This document shows, in pieces, positions 15,711-24,500 of a stretch of 33,103 nucleotides of DNA (its first letter is position 1; every line of letters starts with the position of its first letter). Both the position numbers and the translations under genes were made by a program. Source of the DNA: Nitrospirales bacterium (lineage in GTDB: Bacteria > Nitrospirota > Nitrospiria > Nitrospirales > UBA8639); contig BQIX01000006.1 of assembly GCA_021604145.1 (NCBI GenBank), forward strand, positions 1 through 33,103, in the 5' to 3' direction. The notes under the pieces are model-generated. The model saw nothing but the letters and a program-made list of their open reading frames with translations, made no database searches and had not been told where the DNA came from.

Positions 15711-16838
15711 ATGTTTGCTCGTAAGACAAAACTTGTTGCTGATATGTTGTATAAGCGGCCAAAAGGTTGGAAGTCTTTGCTCTGGAATTCATCTATGGCG
15801 CAGTTGAAGCGCTCTGGTCCTCTCATGGCACCAGTCCACATATCTATTGAACCGACCAATGCCTGCAATGCCCGGTGTCCCGTCTGTGAGACTGGTAAGG
15901 GTGACATGCAACGCAAGACCGGTTTTCTTGATGAGGATCTCTATAAGGAATTTATCGATAATGTTGCTCCGACGACGGCGGTGTTGCTCTACTACTTCAT
16001 GGGAGAACCTTTTATGCATCGTTCTTCCTATGACATGATTCGCTATGCTCGTGATAAAGGTATCTATGTCGAGAGTTGTACCAATGGCGATTTTGTTGAT
16101 CCTGAAGGCGTTATTTATTCAGACATTAACAAAATCTCTTTCCAATTAGGCGGAATGGACAATGCCACTCATCAGCGCTACCGGATTCGCTCCAAACTTG
16201 ATAAAGCGGTTGGAAATTTAGAGCGCTTACTTGACCTTCGGAGAAAGCACCGTAACTCATCTGTCGAAGTGGAAGTGGGTTTTATCGTGATGCGTCATAA
16301 TGAGGAACAGGTAGATGATTTTTTGAAATGGGCCAAGGAAATTGGTGTTGATCGTGCTAGCGTAATTGATCCTTGTGCTCGTAATATGATGGAAGCACAT
16401 GCCTATCTCCCCAAAAATAAAAAGTATTGGTTTTATGACGAAGAGGCGTTTGCACAAGGTATTCTTAGACCAAAAAAAATTCCTCAAAATGAATGCGTCT
16501 GGATTTGGAATTCCATCCAGCTTAATTGGGATGGAACGGCTGTCCCGTGCTGTCGAGATACCAATGGAGTCCTCCCATTTGGCAATGTCTTTGACAAAGG
16601 AATTAATGCTATTTTCAATGGTGAGGCAGCCACGGATTTCCGTCATCAATTATTACAGAGACAAGGAGACATATCCATTTGCAAACTGTGTTCAGGATAT
16701 GGACTACCTCAGTTGCAACATACGAATCCTGCCGGGTTTACCATTCAACGCCATACGATTAATGATGGGGACATTCCCAGTCATGATGAGGCGATTGCTA
16801 ACGCGCAGAACACACTTCTTTCAATTAGTCGCAAGTAA
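15711..16838 (+). CDS. Radical SAM enzyme with SPASM-type C-terminal cluster
   Basis: 375 residues. The radical SAM [4Fe-4S] motif is CNARCPVC (C52, C56, C59), preceded by ISIEPTN. The YYFMGEPF, YVESCTNGDFVD and KISFQLGGMD segments follow the usual TIM-barrel order. The C-terminal auxiliary-cluster region has C262, C280, C281, C324 and C327, with LNWDGTAVPCC and GNVFDKGINAIF typical of SPASM proteins. These enzymes modify peptides or small molecules and occur often in glycan loci with unknown substrates. AAGGAGG (15698-15704) gives a strong ribosome binding site 6 bases before the ATG, stronger than for its neighbours. The gene is complete. Substrate unknown; a sugar-nucleotide or lipid-linked sugar modification is one possibility. 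Confidence 0.88.
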   Translation: MFARKTKLVADMLYKRPKGWKSLLWNSSMAQLKRSGPLMAPVHISIEPTNACNARCPVCETGKGDMQRKTGFLDEDLYKEFIDNVAPTTAVLLYYFMGEPFMHRSSYDMIRYARDKGIYVESCTNGDFVDPEGVIYSDINKISFQLGGMDNATHQRYRIRSKLDKAVGNLERLLDLRRKHRNSSVEVEVGFIVMRHNEEQVDDFLKWAKEIGVDRASVIDPCARNMMEAHAYLPKNKKYWFYDEEAFAQGILRPKKIPQNECVWIWNSIQLNWDGTAVPCCRDTNGVLPFGNVFDKGINAIFNGEAATDFRHQLLQRQGDISICKLCSGYGLPQLQHTNPAGFTIQRHTINDGDIPSHDEAIANAQNTLLSISRK

Positions 16839-16857
16839 GAACTGAGCTAAGACGCAG

Positions 16858-18405
16858 ATGTGGGACAACTTTATGTTGCAAATACTATTTGCAACAACAA
16901 TAGTCACTGTTGCGTATATACGTTGGCTCTTTTTACGCGCCTCGACGAACGAATCGGTTGACCATTATTATTGGATTCTCGCAGCCACGGCTTACCGTGA
17001 ACAACGTGGTTTTCCTGTTCGTATACCCGATAAATTCCTGCTTGAGGATGAGCGTCAGTTCTATCCTCCAGGTTTTGGAATCCTTTTAGCTCTTTTCTCT
17101 GATACGTTCTTGCGTAGTTCTCGCAGCGTGATGATCGTCATCGGTATCGACATGGCGACGCTTGCGGTTCTTATCAGTTTTGCACTTGCAATCGGGTTGT
17201 CAATGACGAGTATTGTGGTACTAATTACCGTGTATGGCCTTGCGCCAGTTCTTGTGGCCTACAACACGCAACTGACGTCCCGAGGCCTGGGCAACTTGTT
17301 TTTAGTCGTCAAACTTCTTGCTGAAGTTGCGGCGGTTTCAACCATGGGGGCGGCGGCAGCCGTTCTTTGGCTTATTGCTATTGTGGCAACCGCTGCCGTA
17401 ATCATGACCCACAAAATGACCACGCAGTTTATGCTGATTCTCTGGCCGATTTGGTCTTTTGCCCTTGGCGCAGGCAACCTGGTTTGGATGGCGATGCTTA
17501 TGCCTTTGTTCGGGGGCGGTCTCGCTGCGCTCATCACTGGACCCGCATTTCATCGCATGCAATGGTTAACGCATTGGGATATCGTCACATTTTGGAATAG
17601 GAACTGGCCCCAATTGGGGGCACATCAGTTTCGCCAATCGCCTATTTATGGGGATGTCGATGGGCTGAGTCCGATAGCCTTTCATCAATCAGGGATGAAA
17701 GGTGTGGTATCCCATGCAACTTTTATCATTGGGTATGTGCCGGCTGCATTGGTACTTCCATTGACCTTAGTATTTGCCCCAGAGCCGCCTTTGTGGCTGA
17801 TGACGTGGCTTGCCGCGGCTATACTTATTTCTGTTATGACGCTCTATGTGCCATTTTTGAAATGTTTAGGCGGTGGGCATTTGTATTTGTTCAATTCGGT
17901 TGCACCTGCCGCCTTATGGTGGGGCATGCTGTTTGCTCAGCCCACTTCGACCATTTTTGTTGCTTTTACCCTAGCAATGTTGGCAACAGGGGGTAGCCTC
18001 TTTCTCGGCTGGCGTAAACGCAACGCACGCATCCTGGATAGACAGGACGCTCTGACGGCTCTCATTGCAAGACTGAATACTTGTCCAGCAGGACGGGTCG
18101 CGAGTTATCCGGCTACGGCATGCGAACGAATTGCTCTTGAAACATCGCATGCGGTGTTATGGGGTGGTCATGGTCTAGGATTTAGAGACCTCGAACCACA
18201 TTGGCCGGTGGTACGCATGCCTTTGCGCGAGGCATTTAATGCCTACGATATTACATATGCCGCTCTCGATACGAGTTGGTGGCCGGAAGGGGAAGATGTG
18301 CTTGCTCAAGCGTCTGGAGACTTCAACCCTGAGCGGTTTAAGGGGTGGCGATTTTATAAGCTAGGAAATACATGTCCAGTTTCGAGCCCTGCCAATTCAA
18401 AGTAA
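16858..18405 (+). CDS. Polytopic membrane protein, GT-C glycosyltransferase-like
   Basis: 515-residue integral membrane protein with roughly ten to twelve hydrophobic segments. The first loop holds ESVDHYYWILAA, whose acidic-aromatic pattern matches the D-x-Y-Y-type first periplasmic loop of GT-C enzymes that use polyprenyl-phosphate sugars. The C-terminal part (about 390-515) is a soluble domain. ATG 16858 starts it; ATG 16873 is an alternative, with no strong ribosome binding site at either. Nearest reading: transferase of a sugar from polyprenyl-P in the periplasm, or a Wzy-like protein. Its base composition is slightly higher in GC than that of the neighbouring genes. Tail overlaps the next gene by 34 bases. 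Confidence 0.65.
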   Translation: MWDNFMLQILFATTIVTVAYIRWLFLRASTNESVDHYYWILAATAYREQRGFPVRIPDKFLLEDERQFYPPGFGILLALFSDTFLRSSRSVMIVIGIDMATLAVLISFALAIGLSMTSIVVLITVYGLAPVLVAYNTQLTSRGLGNLFLVVKLLAEVAAVSTMGAAAAVLWLIAIVATAAVIMTHKMTTQFMLILWPIWSFALGAGNLVWMAMLMPLFGGGLAALITGPAFHRMQWLTHWDIVTFWNRNWPQLGAHQFRQSPIYGDVDGLSPIAFHQSGMKGVVSHATFIIGYVPAALVLPLTLVFAPEPPLWLMTWLAAAILISVMTLYVPFLKCLGGGHLYLFNSVAPAALWWGMLFAQPTSTIFVAFTLAMLATGGSLFLGWRKRNARILDRQDALTALIARLNTCPAGRVASYPATACERIALETSHAVLWGGHGLGFRDLEPHWPVVRMPLREAFNAYDITYAALDTSWWPEGEDVLAQASGDFNPERFKGWRFYKLGNTCPVSSPANSK

Positions 18406-19625
18406 AAGGCATGACTTCTCGCTCATTGCTATTTATTTCAAGTTCAGATTGGGATGCTCTGGTGACGAAGGGTGTGACAGATATGCTATTAGAACGTTCG
18501 GAAGGTGGGTATTTCTCAAAAGTCATATCGGTCCATCCTCTGGCTCATAATAGTCGTACCATTCCTATAGCCCAAAATCATGATTTGATTGAATTTGGGT
18601 TCGATGCTTTTCCTGGCGGTAAGTCGAGTCGACTATTACGCCATGTTTATGCGCCGCTCTATATTCTGAAGGCAGCATGGGAAATTCGTCGTCTCATTCG
18701 AATTCACAGTATTGACATTGTTCGAGCAAGTGACCCGTATTGGGCGGCATTATGCGGTTGGCTTGGTAGCGTAGGAATGAGTGCGAACTTTTGTATTTCA
18801 ATCCATGCAGATTGGGATCATTTTTACAGCCTTGATCCACAATTTGGAGCTCCGAAGATTCTAGGAATGCGGTTTCTTGCCAAGGTGCTCGAGTCGTTTT
18901 TGCTGAAAAGGGCGAAATGTGTTCTCTGTATCCGTAAGTCGTTGTTTGCATATGCGGAACGGTCAGGTGCCCGGTCTGAACAATTGCGTTATATCCCCCA
19001 TGGAGTAGATCTTGAGTACTTTCAAGAAGCGCCTCCTAGACCGAATGGCCTTCCTCAGGGGCGAAAGCTTGTGGTATTTGCAGGGCGTTTGTCCCGGCAA
19101 AATTATGTCGATGATGTGCTTGCTGTTGCTCAATACTTAGCTCCTAGAGGAGACTCAGTGGTTGTGTTTGCGGGAGGTGGACCTGAAGAAGATCGGTTGA
19201 AACATGTGGTGAGTCACAATCCTGATCTTGCACACACGGTATATTTTACGGGATTTGTATCCCGTGAGTCGGTCATCGCCCTGCGTTTTTCGGCTACCGT
19301 AAACCTCGTCCCTATGGGAGGATACAGCTTGATCGAAGCTTGTGCGTCTGGACGTCCGACTGTGGCTTACGATGTGCAATGGCATTCCGAGTTAATCGAG
19401 GATCAGTGCTCAGGCCTGTTGCTGTCAGAAGGAGATGTGTCGGGGCTTGCTCGTGCGGTTGAGTCCTTACTCAATGATCCGCGATGGGCCGACGAAATAG
19501 GTGCGGTTGGTCGAACGCGTGCGTTTAATCTGCATAACCTGAAAACAGTGTATGAAATTCGGTCAGCGGTGTATGCTGATATGATCAATACAGGATCAGG
19601 ACAAGAGTGCTTTACACGTTTTTGA
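18372..19625 (+). CDS. GT4-family glycosyltransferase
   Basis: Predicted GT-B glycosyltransferase of 417 residues. HGVDLEYFQ (about 213-221) marks the inter-domain hinge, VVFAGRLSRQNYVDDVLAVA starts the C-terminal domain, FAGGGPEEDRL is the donor pocket, and GGYSLIEACASGRPTVAYD is the equivalent of the E-x7-E motif with only the second glutamate retained. The start at ATG 18372 overlaps the preceding gene by 34 bases with AGGA 5 bases upstream; ATG 18411, immediately before RSLLFISSSDWDAL, is an alternative that would remove 13 residues. Acceptor and donor unknown. Lack of the first glutamate is seen in some active members, so it is not called inactive. Confidence 0.85.
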   Translation: MSSFEPCQFKVKGMTSRSLLFISSSDWDALVTKGVTDMLLERSEGGYFSKVISVHPLAHNSRTIPIAQNHDLIEFGFDAFPGGKSSRLLRHVYAPLYILKAAWEIRRLIRIHSIDIVRASDPYWAALCGWLGSVGMSANFCISIHADWDHFYSLDPQFGAPKILGMRFLAKVLESFLLKRAKCVLCIRKSLFAYAERSGARSEQLRYIPHGVDLEYFQEAPPRPNGLPQGRKLVVFAGRLSRQNYVDDVLAVAQYLAPRGDSVVVFAGGGPEEDRLKHVVSHNPDLAHTVYFTGFVSRESVIALRFSATVNLVPMGGYSLIEACASGRPTVAYDVQWHSELIEDQCSGLLLSEGDVSGLARAVESLLNDPRWADEIGAVGRTRAFNLHNLKTVYEIRSAVYADMINTGSGQECFTRF

Positions 19626-19759
19626 AAATTACCTTGCGACTCTGAGACGATTGTCTGTGCAGGAACCCATAGGTGTTTGCTGGTCTGCTATAGGATAAAT
19701 CAGGTGAACAGACTTCATTGTTCGATTAATGGTATTGATGCTTCACAGAGAGAGTCTTT

Positions 19760-20551
19760 GTGATAGTCAAAGAGTCTCGGCGTTTTCCATTCGGGAAAAA
19801 CTGGGAACATTTCCTTGAGCTTTTAGATGACGCTCGTGTCGAAGAGGCCAAAAAGTCACTCCAAACGATGTTAGAGATTCAGGAATTTCGCAACAAAAGT
19901 TTTTTAGATGCTGGATCCGGCAGTGGTTTGTTTTCATTGGCTGCTAGAATGCTCGGTGCGTCTGTTTTCTCATTTGATTTTGATGAGGAAGCTGTGGCTT
20001 GTACCAAAGCCCTTCGTCGTCAATTTTTTCCGGATGACTTTGAATGGAAAATTCAACGTGGTGATGTCCTAGATCAAGAATTTCTCAATTCTATCCAGAC
20101 CTATGATATTGTCTATAGTTGGGGAGTGCTGCATCACACTGGGGCCATGTGGACTGCCCTTGAAAATATTGCGGCTCTCGTGAATGTTGAAGGTTATTTA
20201 TATATTGCGATTTATAATGATCAAGGTTTGATTTCGCGCTATTGGCACAAGGTCAAGGAGATCTACAACACCAATTCGGTAGGGAAAATGTTGATGCTTT
20301 GTGTGCATATGCCCTATCTTTACGGTCTTCGCCGATTAGTTCGAATGATCCAAGGCCGCGATAAAGTTCCAAGAGGAATGGATTTATGGCGAGATATGGT
20401 GGATTGGTTAGGTGGTTTTCCATTTGAAGTGGCTAAGCCAGAAGAAATCATTCGTGTCTTTACATGCCGTAGCTTTCGATTGGTTGCATTAAAGACGTGT
20501 GGAGGCCGTCATGGTTGTAACGAGTTTGTGTTTCGCAAAGAAAAATTGTAA
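19760..20551 (+). CDS. Class I SAM-dependent methyltransferase
   Basis: 263-residue methyltransferase. Motif I LDAGSGSGLFSLAA, then VFSFDFDEEAV (ribose-binding acidic residue) and DIVYSWGVLHHTG as the post-II region are clear. After the core, a long C-terminal part is moderately hydrophobic. The GTG start at 19760 is taken because the frame begins there without an upstream ATG and a purine-rich AGAGAGAG stretch lies just before; it is less certain than the core. A 134-base gap separates it from the preceding gene, in which I see no obvious promoter. Likely O-methylates a sugar of the locus; substrate not predictable. Confidence 0.85.
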   Translation: MIVKESRRFPFGKNWEHFLELLDDARVEEAKKSLQTMLEIQEFRNKSFLDAGSGSGLFSLAARMLGASVFSFDFDEEAVACTKALRRQFFPDDFEWKIQRGDVLDQEFLNSIQTYDIVYSWGVLHHTGAMWTALENIAALVNVEGYLYIAIYNDQGLISRYWHKVKEIYNTNSVGKMLMLCVHMPYLYGLRRLVRMIQGRDKVPRGMDLWRDMVDWLGGFPFEVAKPEEIIRVFTCRSFRLVALKTCGGRHGCNEFVFRKEKL

Positions 20552-20616
20552 CTATGATCACGAACGAAGACTGTAAATTGCGCAATAGTGATACGTAGCA
20601 AAAGACTTCAAGAAAT

Positions 20617-20655
20617 CCGACAACTTCTCAAGACTTGTCTGAATGTTGTTGTCGG
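20617..20655. repeat. Inverted repeat in the gap before the next methyltransferase
   Basis: CCGACAAC (20617-20624) and GTTGTCGG (20648-20655) form perfect 8-bp arms with a 23-base loop in a 205-base intergenic region. A short CAAG-A-CTTG palindrome lies inside the loop. No T-run follows directly, so a terminator is not supported. It may be a regulatory stem or chance. Confidence 0.4.
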
Positions 20656-20756
20656 AATCCGAGAAAGCGAAAAAACAAAATTTTTGAGAGAATAGTGTAT
20701 TTTCTGTTTTTGAGATGTGGTCATATCCACGTTGATCCACCTATAGATTGAGAACA

Positions 20757-21545
20757 ATGAGCAGTGAATCAATTCGAAAGAAAGTTGCTGAAGGTGATGC
20801 CTGGTACACTGAAAGTCAACACCTTTCCCAATTGGGTTCTCCCGGAGGTAGGTGGGCGTTGGAGTGGCGATGGGGGCTATTTGGTCATATCCTCGATCAA
20901 TGGTTGATGCGCAAGAATAGCCAGGATAGACTGCCATCTCCTCTGCAGGTCCTTGATGCAGGCTGTGGTGATGGCATCAACATTAAGGTGTTGCACGATC
21001 TATTATCCCGACGCAATATTTCTGTTGAGATAGTGGGTTGCGATTATAACAACTTACGGTTGAATCGTGCCTCCCAAGATCGTTCCCATCGCATACTGGA
21101 AGTCGATCTTCGAGCTATTCCCTTTCCTCATGAATCATTTGATGTTGTCTTGTGTAGTCATGTTCTCGAGCATATTCATGATGATGTGATGGCCATGAGG
21201 GAACTTTCCCGTATCATTCGACGGACGGGGCTCGTAATCATTGCAGTTCCGAATGAAGGGTGTCTTTTGGCGAAGCTTCGTAATCATGTCGTACAGCCTT
21301 CTATCCTACGGACAACCGATCATTGTCAGTTTTATACAGCTAAGATCCTGATGGAACGTGCAGAACAGGCAGGGTTGCTGCCTGTAGGTCGTGTCGAACG
21401 TGAGGGAGTTTTTCTACCGCATCTCGGTCTATATAGTCGCCTGCGTGAGACAAGACTTGGACGTTTTCTCATTCCACATGCGACTCGAATCCTGCCAAGC
21501 CAAGCTGCGGGGCTGGTGGCGGGGTTTAGGGTATCGTCGATATAA
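20757..21545 (+). CDS. Class I SAM-dependent methyltransferase (Methyltransf_11 type)
   Basis: 262 residues from ATG 20757. Motif I VLDAGCGDG, IVGCDYNN (acidic residue), AIPFPHESFDVVLCSHVLEHI and the VIIAVPNEGC strand identify a Methyltransf_11-type enzyme. A TTG at 20748 would add three residues but has no better ribosome binding site. The C-terminal part carries FLPHLGLYSRLRETRLGRFL. Independent from the methyltransferase just before it, with little sequence in common outside the SAM motifs. The target could be sugar hydroxyls; unknown. Confidence 0.85.
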   Translation: MSSESIRKKVAEGDAWYTESQHLSQLGSPGGRWALEWRWGLFGHILDQWLMRKNSQDRLPSPLQVLDAGCGDGINIKVLHDLLSRRNISVEIVGCDYNNLRLNRASQDRSHRILEVDLRAIPFPHESFDVVLCSHVLEHIHDDVMAMRELSRIIRRTGLVIIAVPNEGCLLAKLRNHVVQPSILRTTDHCQFYTAKILMERAEQAGLLPVGRVEREGVFLPHLGLYSRLRETRLGRFLIPHATRILPSQAAGLVAGFRVSSI

Positions 21546-21616
21546 CGTGGCATAGCTTATTCAAGGATCAAGAGAAAAATATCATTCCTGGAAGATCTTG
21601 CGATGGAATTACACTT

Positions 21617-22645
21617 ATGATCGAAATTGTAGATCTGACACCTGATTGTGAGTCTAAATGGAATAAGTTTATCGAAACACATCCAGATGCACTTCTTTAC
21701 TATGGACTCGACTATCGCGATTTTCTTGCTAATATCGTTGGAGGAAAGACTCGGTATCGCTTGGCACTTGAAAATGGGGTGGCCGTTGGCGTTCTTCCTA
21801 TTATTGAGCGAGACGGCCCCTATGGTCGTGTGCTTAATAGTCTGCCCTTCTTTGGTAGTTATGGCTCACCTCTTGCCAGAGATTCGGATGTATTTCGTGT
21901 ATTGATGCTCGATTGGGGCGAAATTACGGATGGGCGTGATATTGCGGCTGCAACGATGATCATGAATCCATTGGCAGGGTTGGTGCCGTCTGATATTCCG
22001 TTTGATGTTGATGATCATCGTACTGGTCAATTCACGACTCTGCCGTCAAGTGTTAATGCCGAGGCGGCCATCCTGGATGCAATCGATAGTACGGCTCAAC
22101 GTAATATTCGACGCGCACGACAGGCTGGCGTGATTGTTGAGGAAGACGCGAATGCGCTTCCATTTCTGGAGTCTATTCACCGCGCTAACATGGCTGAGAT
22201 TAGTGGGCTAGCTAAGCCACCATCATATTTCTCTACCATCCCTGCGAGTTTCCGTTACGGAAAGGATTGGCGCCTCTATGTGGCCAGTAAAGATGGCGTT
22301 CCAGTTGCGGCGGTTCTCCTGTTCTATTTTCAAGGCGTCGTGGAATATTTTACTCCTGCGATTACGTCAGACGGTCGGAAATGTCAGGCAACGGCCCTGA
22401 TCCTCCTGGTTGCAATGGTCGCAGCTTCTGAGCGTGGCTATCGTATGTGGAATTGGGGGGGGACTTGGCCGGATCAGGACGGTGTCTTTCGATTTAAGCG
22501 CAAATGGGGTGCCAATGCTCGACCCTATCGCTACTTCGTTCGTATTCGAAATCAGGACCTATTAAAAGCAACACGTTCCGATTTGCTCGCATCGTATCCC
22601 TGGTTCTATATTTTGCCGTTTCGGCTTCTTGCCGAGGTGGATTGA
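21617..22645 (+). CDS. FemAB/GNAT-fold acyltransferase-like protein
   Basis: 342 residues with the signature of the FemAB-like GNAT family often found in exopolysaccharide loci: an N-terminal GNAT-like half with YYGLDYRDFLAN and GPYGRVLNSLPFFGSYG, and a second half ending in MWNWGGTWPDQDGVFRFKRKWGA, the typical C-terminal motif. Such proteins transfer amino acids or acyl groups from aminoacyl-tRNA or acyl-CoA; those in glycan loci are proposed to acylate sugars. ATG 21617 is the first start of the frame; the upstream signal is weak. A 71-base gap precedes it. No missing parts seen. The acyl donor cannot be deduced. Confidence 0.82.
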   Translation: MIEIVDLTPDCESKWNKFIETHPDALLYYGLDYRDFLANIVGGKTRYRLALENGVAVGVLPIIERDGPYGRVLNSLPFFGSYGSPLARDSDVFRVLMLDWGEITDGRDIAAATMIMNPLAGLVPSDIPFDVDDHRTGQFTTLPSSVNAEAAILDAIDSTAQRNIRRARQAGVIVEEDANALPFLESIHRANMAEISGLAKPPSYFSTIPASFRYGKDWRLYVASKDGVPVAAVLLFYFQGVVEYFTPAITSDGRKCQATALILLVAMVAASERGYRMWNWGGTWPDQDGVFRFKRKWGANARPYRYFVRIRNQDLLKATRSDLLASYPWFYILPFRLLAEVD

Positions 22646-22673
22646 TTTGTCTATAAAATTGGAGCGCAACGAC

Positions 22674-23300
22674 ATGGACGATACGTTCAATGTATCTCTT
22701 GATAAGATTAAGAGCTTTATGGATGACACGCTCGAAAAGCATGGCACGACTTCGCTAGGCGTTGGTTGGCGTTCTCGCGAGAACCAATTTCTTCGCTTTG
22801 ACCAATTTTCTTATCTTTTTAAGGATTGCTCAGAGCCATTTTCAATCAATGATCTGGGTTGTGGACTCGCGGGGTTTTTTGAGTGGACCAAGGAACGTGG
22901 ACTCCCAGTGTCGCACTATATTGGATACGATATTTCCGAACATATGATTGCGCGCGCGCAGGCTTTGCATTCTACCAAAAATGCACGTTTTGTGAGGGCG
23001 GAGAAACCAACGGATATGGCCGACTTCTCTGTTTGTTGCGGGATCTTCAATACTCGTCTGAACGAGAGCGATGAGGTCTGGACCCGGTACATGCGAGAAG
23101 TTGTGTATGCACTCGCAAAGACAAGCCGAAGAGGACTTGCATTTAACTCGCTCTCAAGTTATGTGGATTGGCGTGAATCTCATCTATTTTATGCGGATCC
23201 AGCCGAATGGTTTACCTGGTGTAAGACGAATATTTCTAAGAAAGTCACGCTTCTCCATGATTCGCCATTATACGAATGGACGATGGTTATTCGTCTTTAA
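22674..23300 (+). CDS. Small class I SAM-dependent methyltransferase
   Basis: 208 residues from ATG 22674, shorter than the other methyltransferases here. Motif I NDLGCGLAGFFEW and the acidic IGYDISEHMI strand are clear, followed by FSVCCGIFNTRL and GLAFNSLSSYVDW. GGAG (22661-22664) lies 9 bases before the ATG; TTG 22629 would start 15 residues earlier within the preceding gene and lacks support. It begins 28 bases after the FemAB-like stop. The narrow gap (9 bases) to the following glycosyltransferase suggests one transcript. Substrate unknown. Confidence 0.75.
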   Translation: MDDTFNVSLDKIKSFMDDTLEKHGTTSLGVGWRSRENQFLRFDQFSYLFKDCSEPFSINDLGCGLAGFFEWTKERGLPVSHYIGYDISEHMIARAQALHSTKNARFVRAEKPTDMADFSVCCGIFNTRLNESDEVWTRYMREVVYALAKTSRRGLAFNSLSSYVDWRESHLFYADPAEWFTWCKTNISKKVTLLHDSPLYEWTMVIRL

Positions 23301-23309
23301 GCAAATACG

Positions 23310-24500
23310 ATGCGTATTCTTCTCATCGATTTTGCATATCAAAATATCAATCGAACGGTCATGCTTTGGCCGCTTGCCTGGCGGGAGGTTGGCGAGGTCA
23401 TTCGGTTTGGCCCAGGACATGTGAGTGATGAGGATTGGAAAGCCGGCCTTCGTCCATTCCTAAAAAAGCATGGCCGTTTCGATGTTATTGTTGCGGCTGA
23501 GCTTCTCGTATCGGCGCTCACGTATGAGAAAGAACCTGACCATGTGATCCGGTCAGTTGACAACACGTACGAGTGTCCGTTCGACCTGTCCGGTGCTATT
23601 GAGGGTTGTCGGCGAGTTTTCGATGAGTTTGTCGAAAGCCACGGGATCAGGATAATCTCGATGTTGGAATTCGATTCGTACAACATGCATCCGAGTCATA
23701 AAGATCGGATCCAAAAGCACGATTTTTTCGTCATTGGTTGGGGTAAGGAATTCGTGCGGCCCAAATCCACAATAAGCGATTTACATCGTGAAAGTTTTGG
23801 CTCTCGTGTCAATGATCATTGGTGGGATTTCATCAACGCAAATTCTCACCGTGTAATCTCGTCAGCGGCAATGATCTCTGAAAGTGAGTTTTGCTGGAGT
23901 AGGCTCGATTATCGTCAACAGCGATGGGCTGTACAGGGAGCGCGTTACGCTGCCAGACAAGAAGCGCGACTTCATCTTAGAAAAGCAGGAATACCCTGGA
24001 CAGGGCTCATGCTCGTGGACATGATTTCGATTATCAATAGAATTAACTCGAAAGCCTTACGCTGGCCTTCTGTCCGTAATTTTCTTAACCATAGCTGGGA
24101 TCAGGGTTTTCGCACTTCCCGTTATGCTTTTACCTGTGGTTCAGCGTTGGGCTTCCCAATTCGGAAGTATTTTGAGATACCAGCTTCAGGTACCGTACTT
24201 GCGGCCCAACCATCGAACGGATTTATGAACCTCGGGTTTCGGGACAAAGTGAATGCTGTGGTCACCACACCAGAAACGATTGTCGAGATTGACGCATGGT
24301 TACAGGCAAATCCTGCCGATGCGCAGCTCATCGCATCCGCTGGGCAGGAACTTGTTTGGGCTCGCCATACGGTGAGGGCAAGGGGTGAGCAATATGCTCG
24401 GGCGATCGAAGCCATTGCCGGTCGGCGTTTCTCTGGTTCTGGCTGGGAAGATGGAGAGTTTAAAATTATCGAGAAGCCGATAGAGACTGAGGTCCAATGA
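23310..24500 (+). CDS. Glycosyltransferase-like protein (Glyco_trans_1_2/CgeB-like C-terminus)
   Basis: 396 residues. The N-terminal half has a Rossmann-like beginning (MRILLIDFAYQ) and IIVAAELL-like strands; the C-terminal half carries RYAFTCGSALGFPIRKYFEI, then PASGTVLAAQPS, FRDKVNAVVTTPETIVE and HTVRARGEQY. That order of a Glu in KYFEIPASG, then donor-side helix and terminal histidine/arginine matches the Glyco_trans_1_2 (CgeB-like) family of GT-B glycosyltransferases. Support is by motif pattern only; it lacks the E-x7-E of the GT4 enzymes nearby. Stop overlaps the ABC gene start as ATGA (24497-24500). Acceptor unknown. Confidence 0.65.
   Translation: MRILLIDFAYQNINRTVMLWPLAWREVGEVIRFGPGHVSDEDWKAGLRPFLKKHGRFDVIVAAELLVSALTYEKEPDHVIRSVDNTYECPFDLSGAIEGCRRVFDEFVESHGIRIISMLEFDSYNMHPSHKDRIQKHDFFVIGWGKEFVRPKSTISDLHRESFGSRVNDHWWDFINANSHRVISSAAMISESEFCWSRLDYRQQRWAVQGARYAARQEARLHLRKAGIPWTGLMLVDMISIINRINSKALRWPSVRNFLNHSWDQGFRTSRYAFTCGSALGFPIRKYFEIPASGTVLAAQPSNGFMNLGFRDKVNAVVTTPETIVEIDAWLQANPADAQLIASAGQELVWARHTVRARGEQYARAIEAIAGRRFSGSGWEDGEFKIIEKPIETEVQ

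Noticed and set aside
16257-16845. Overlapping frames on both strands across the radical SAM 3' half
   Set aside because: The radical SAM/SPASM protein carries all cysteine motifs in its frame, so these are shadow frames.
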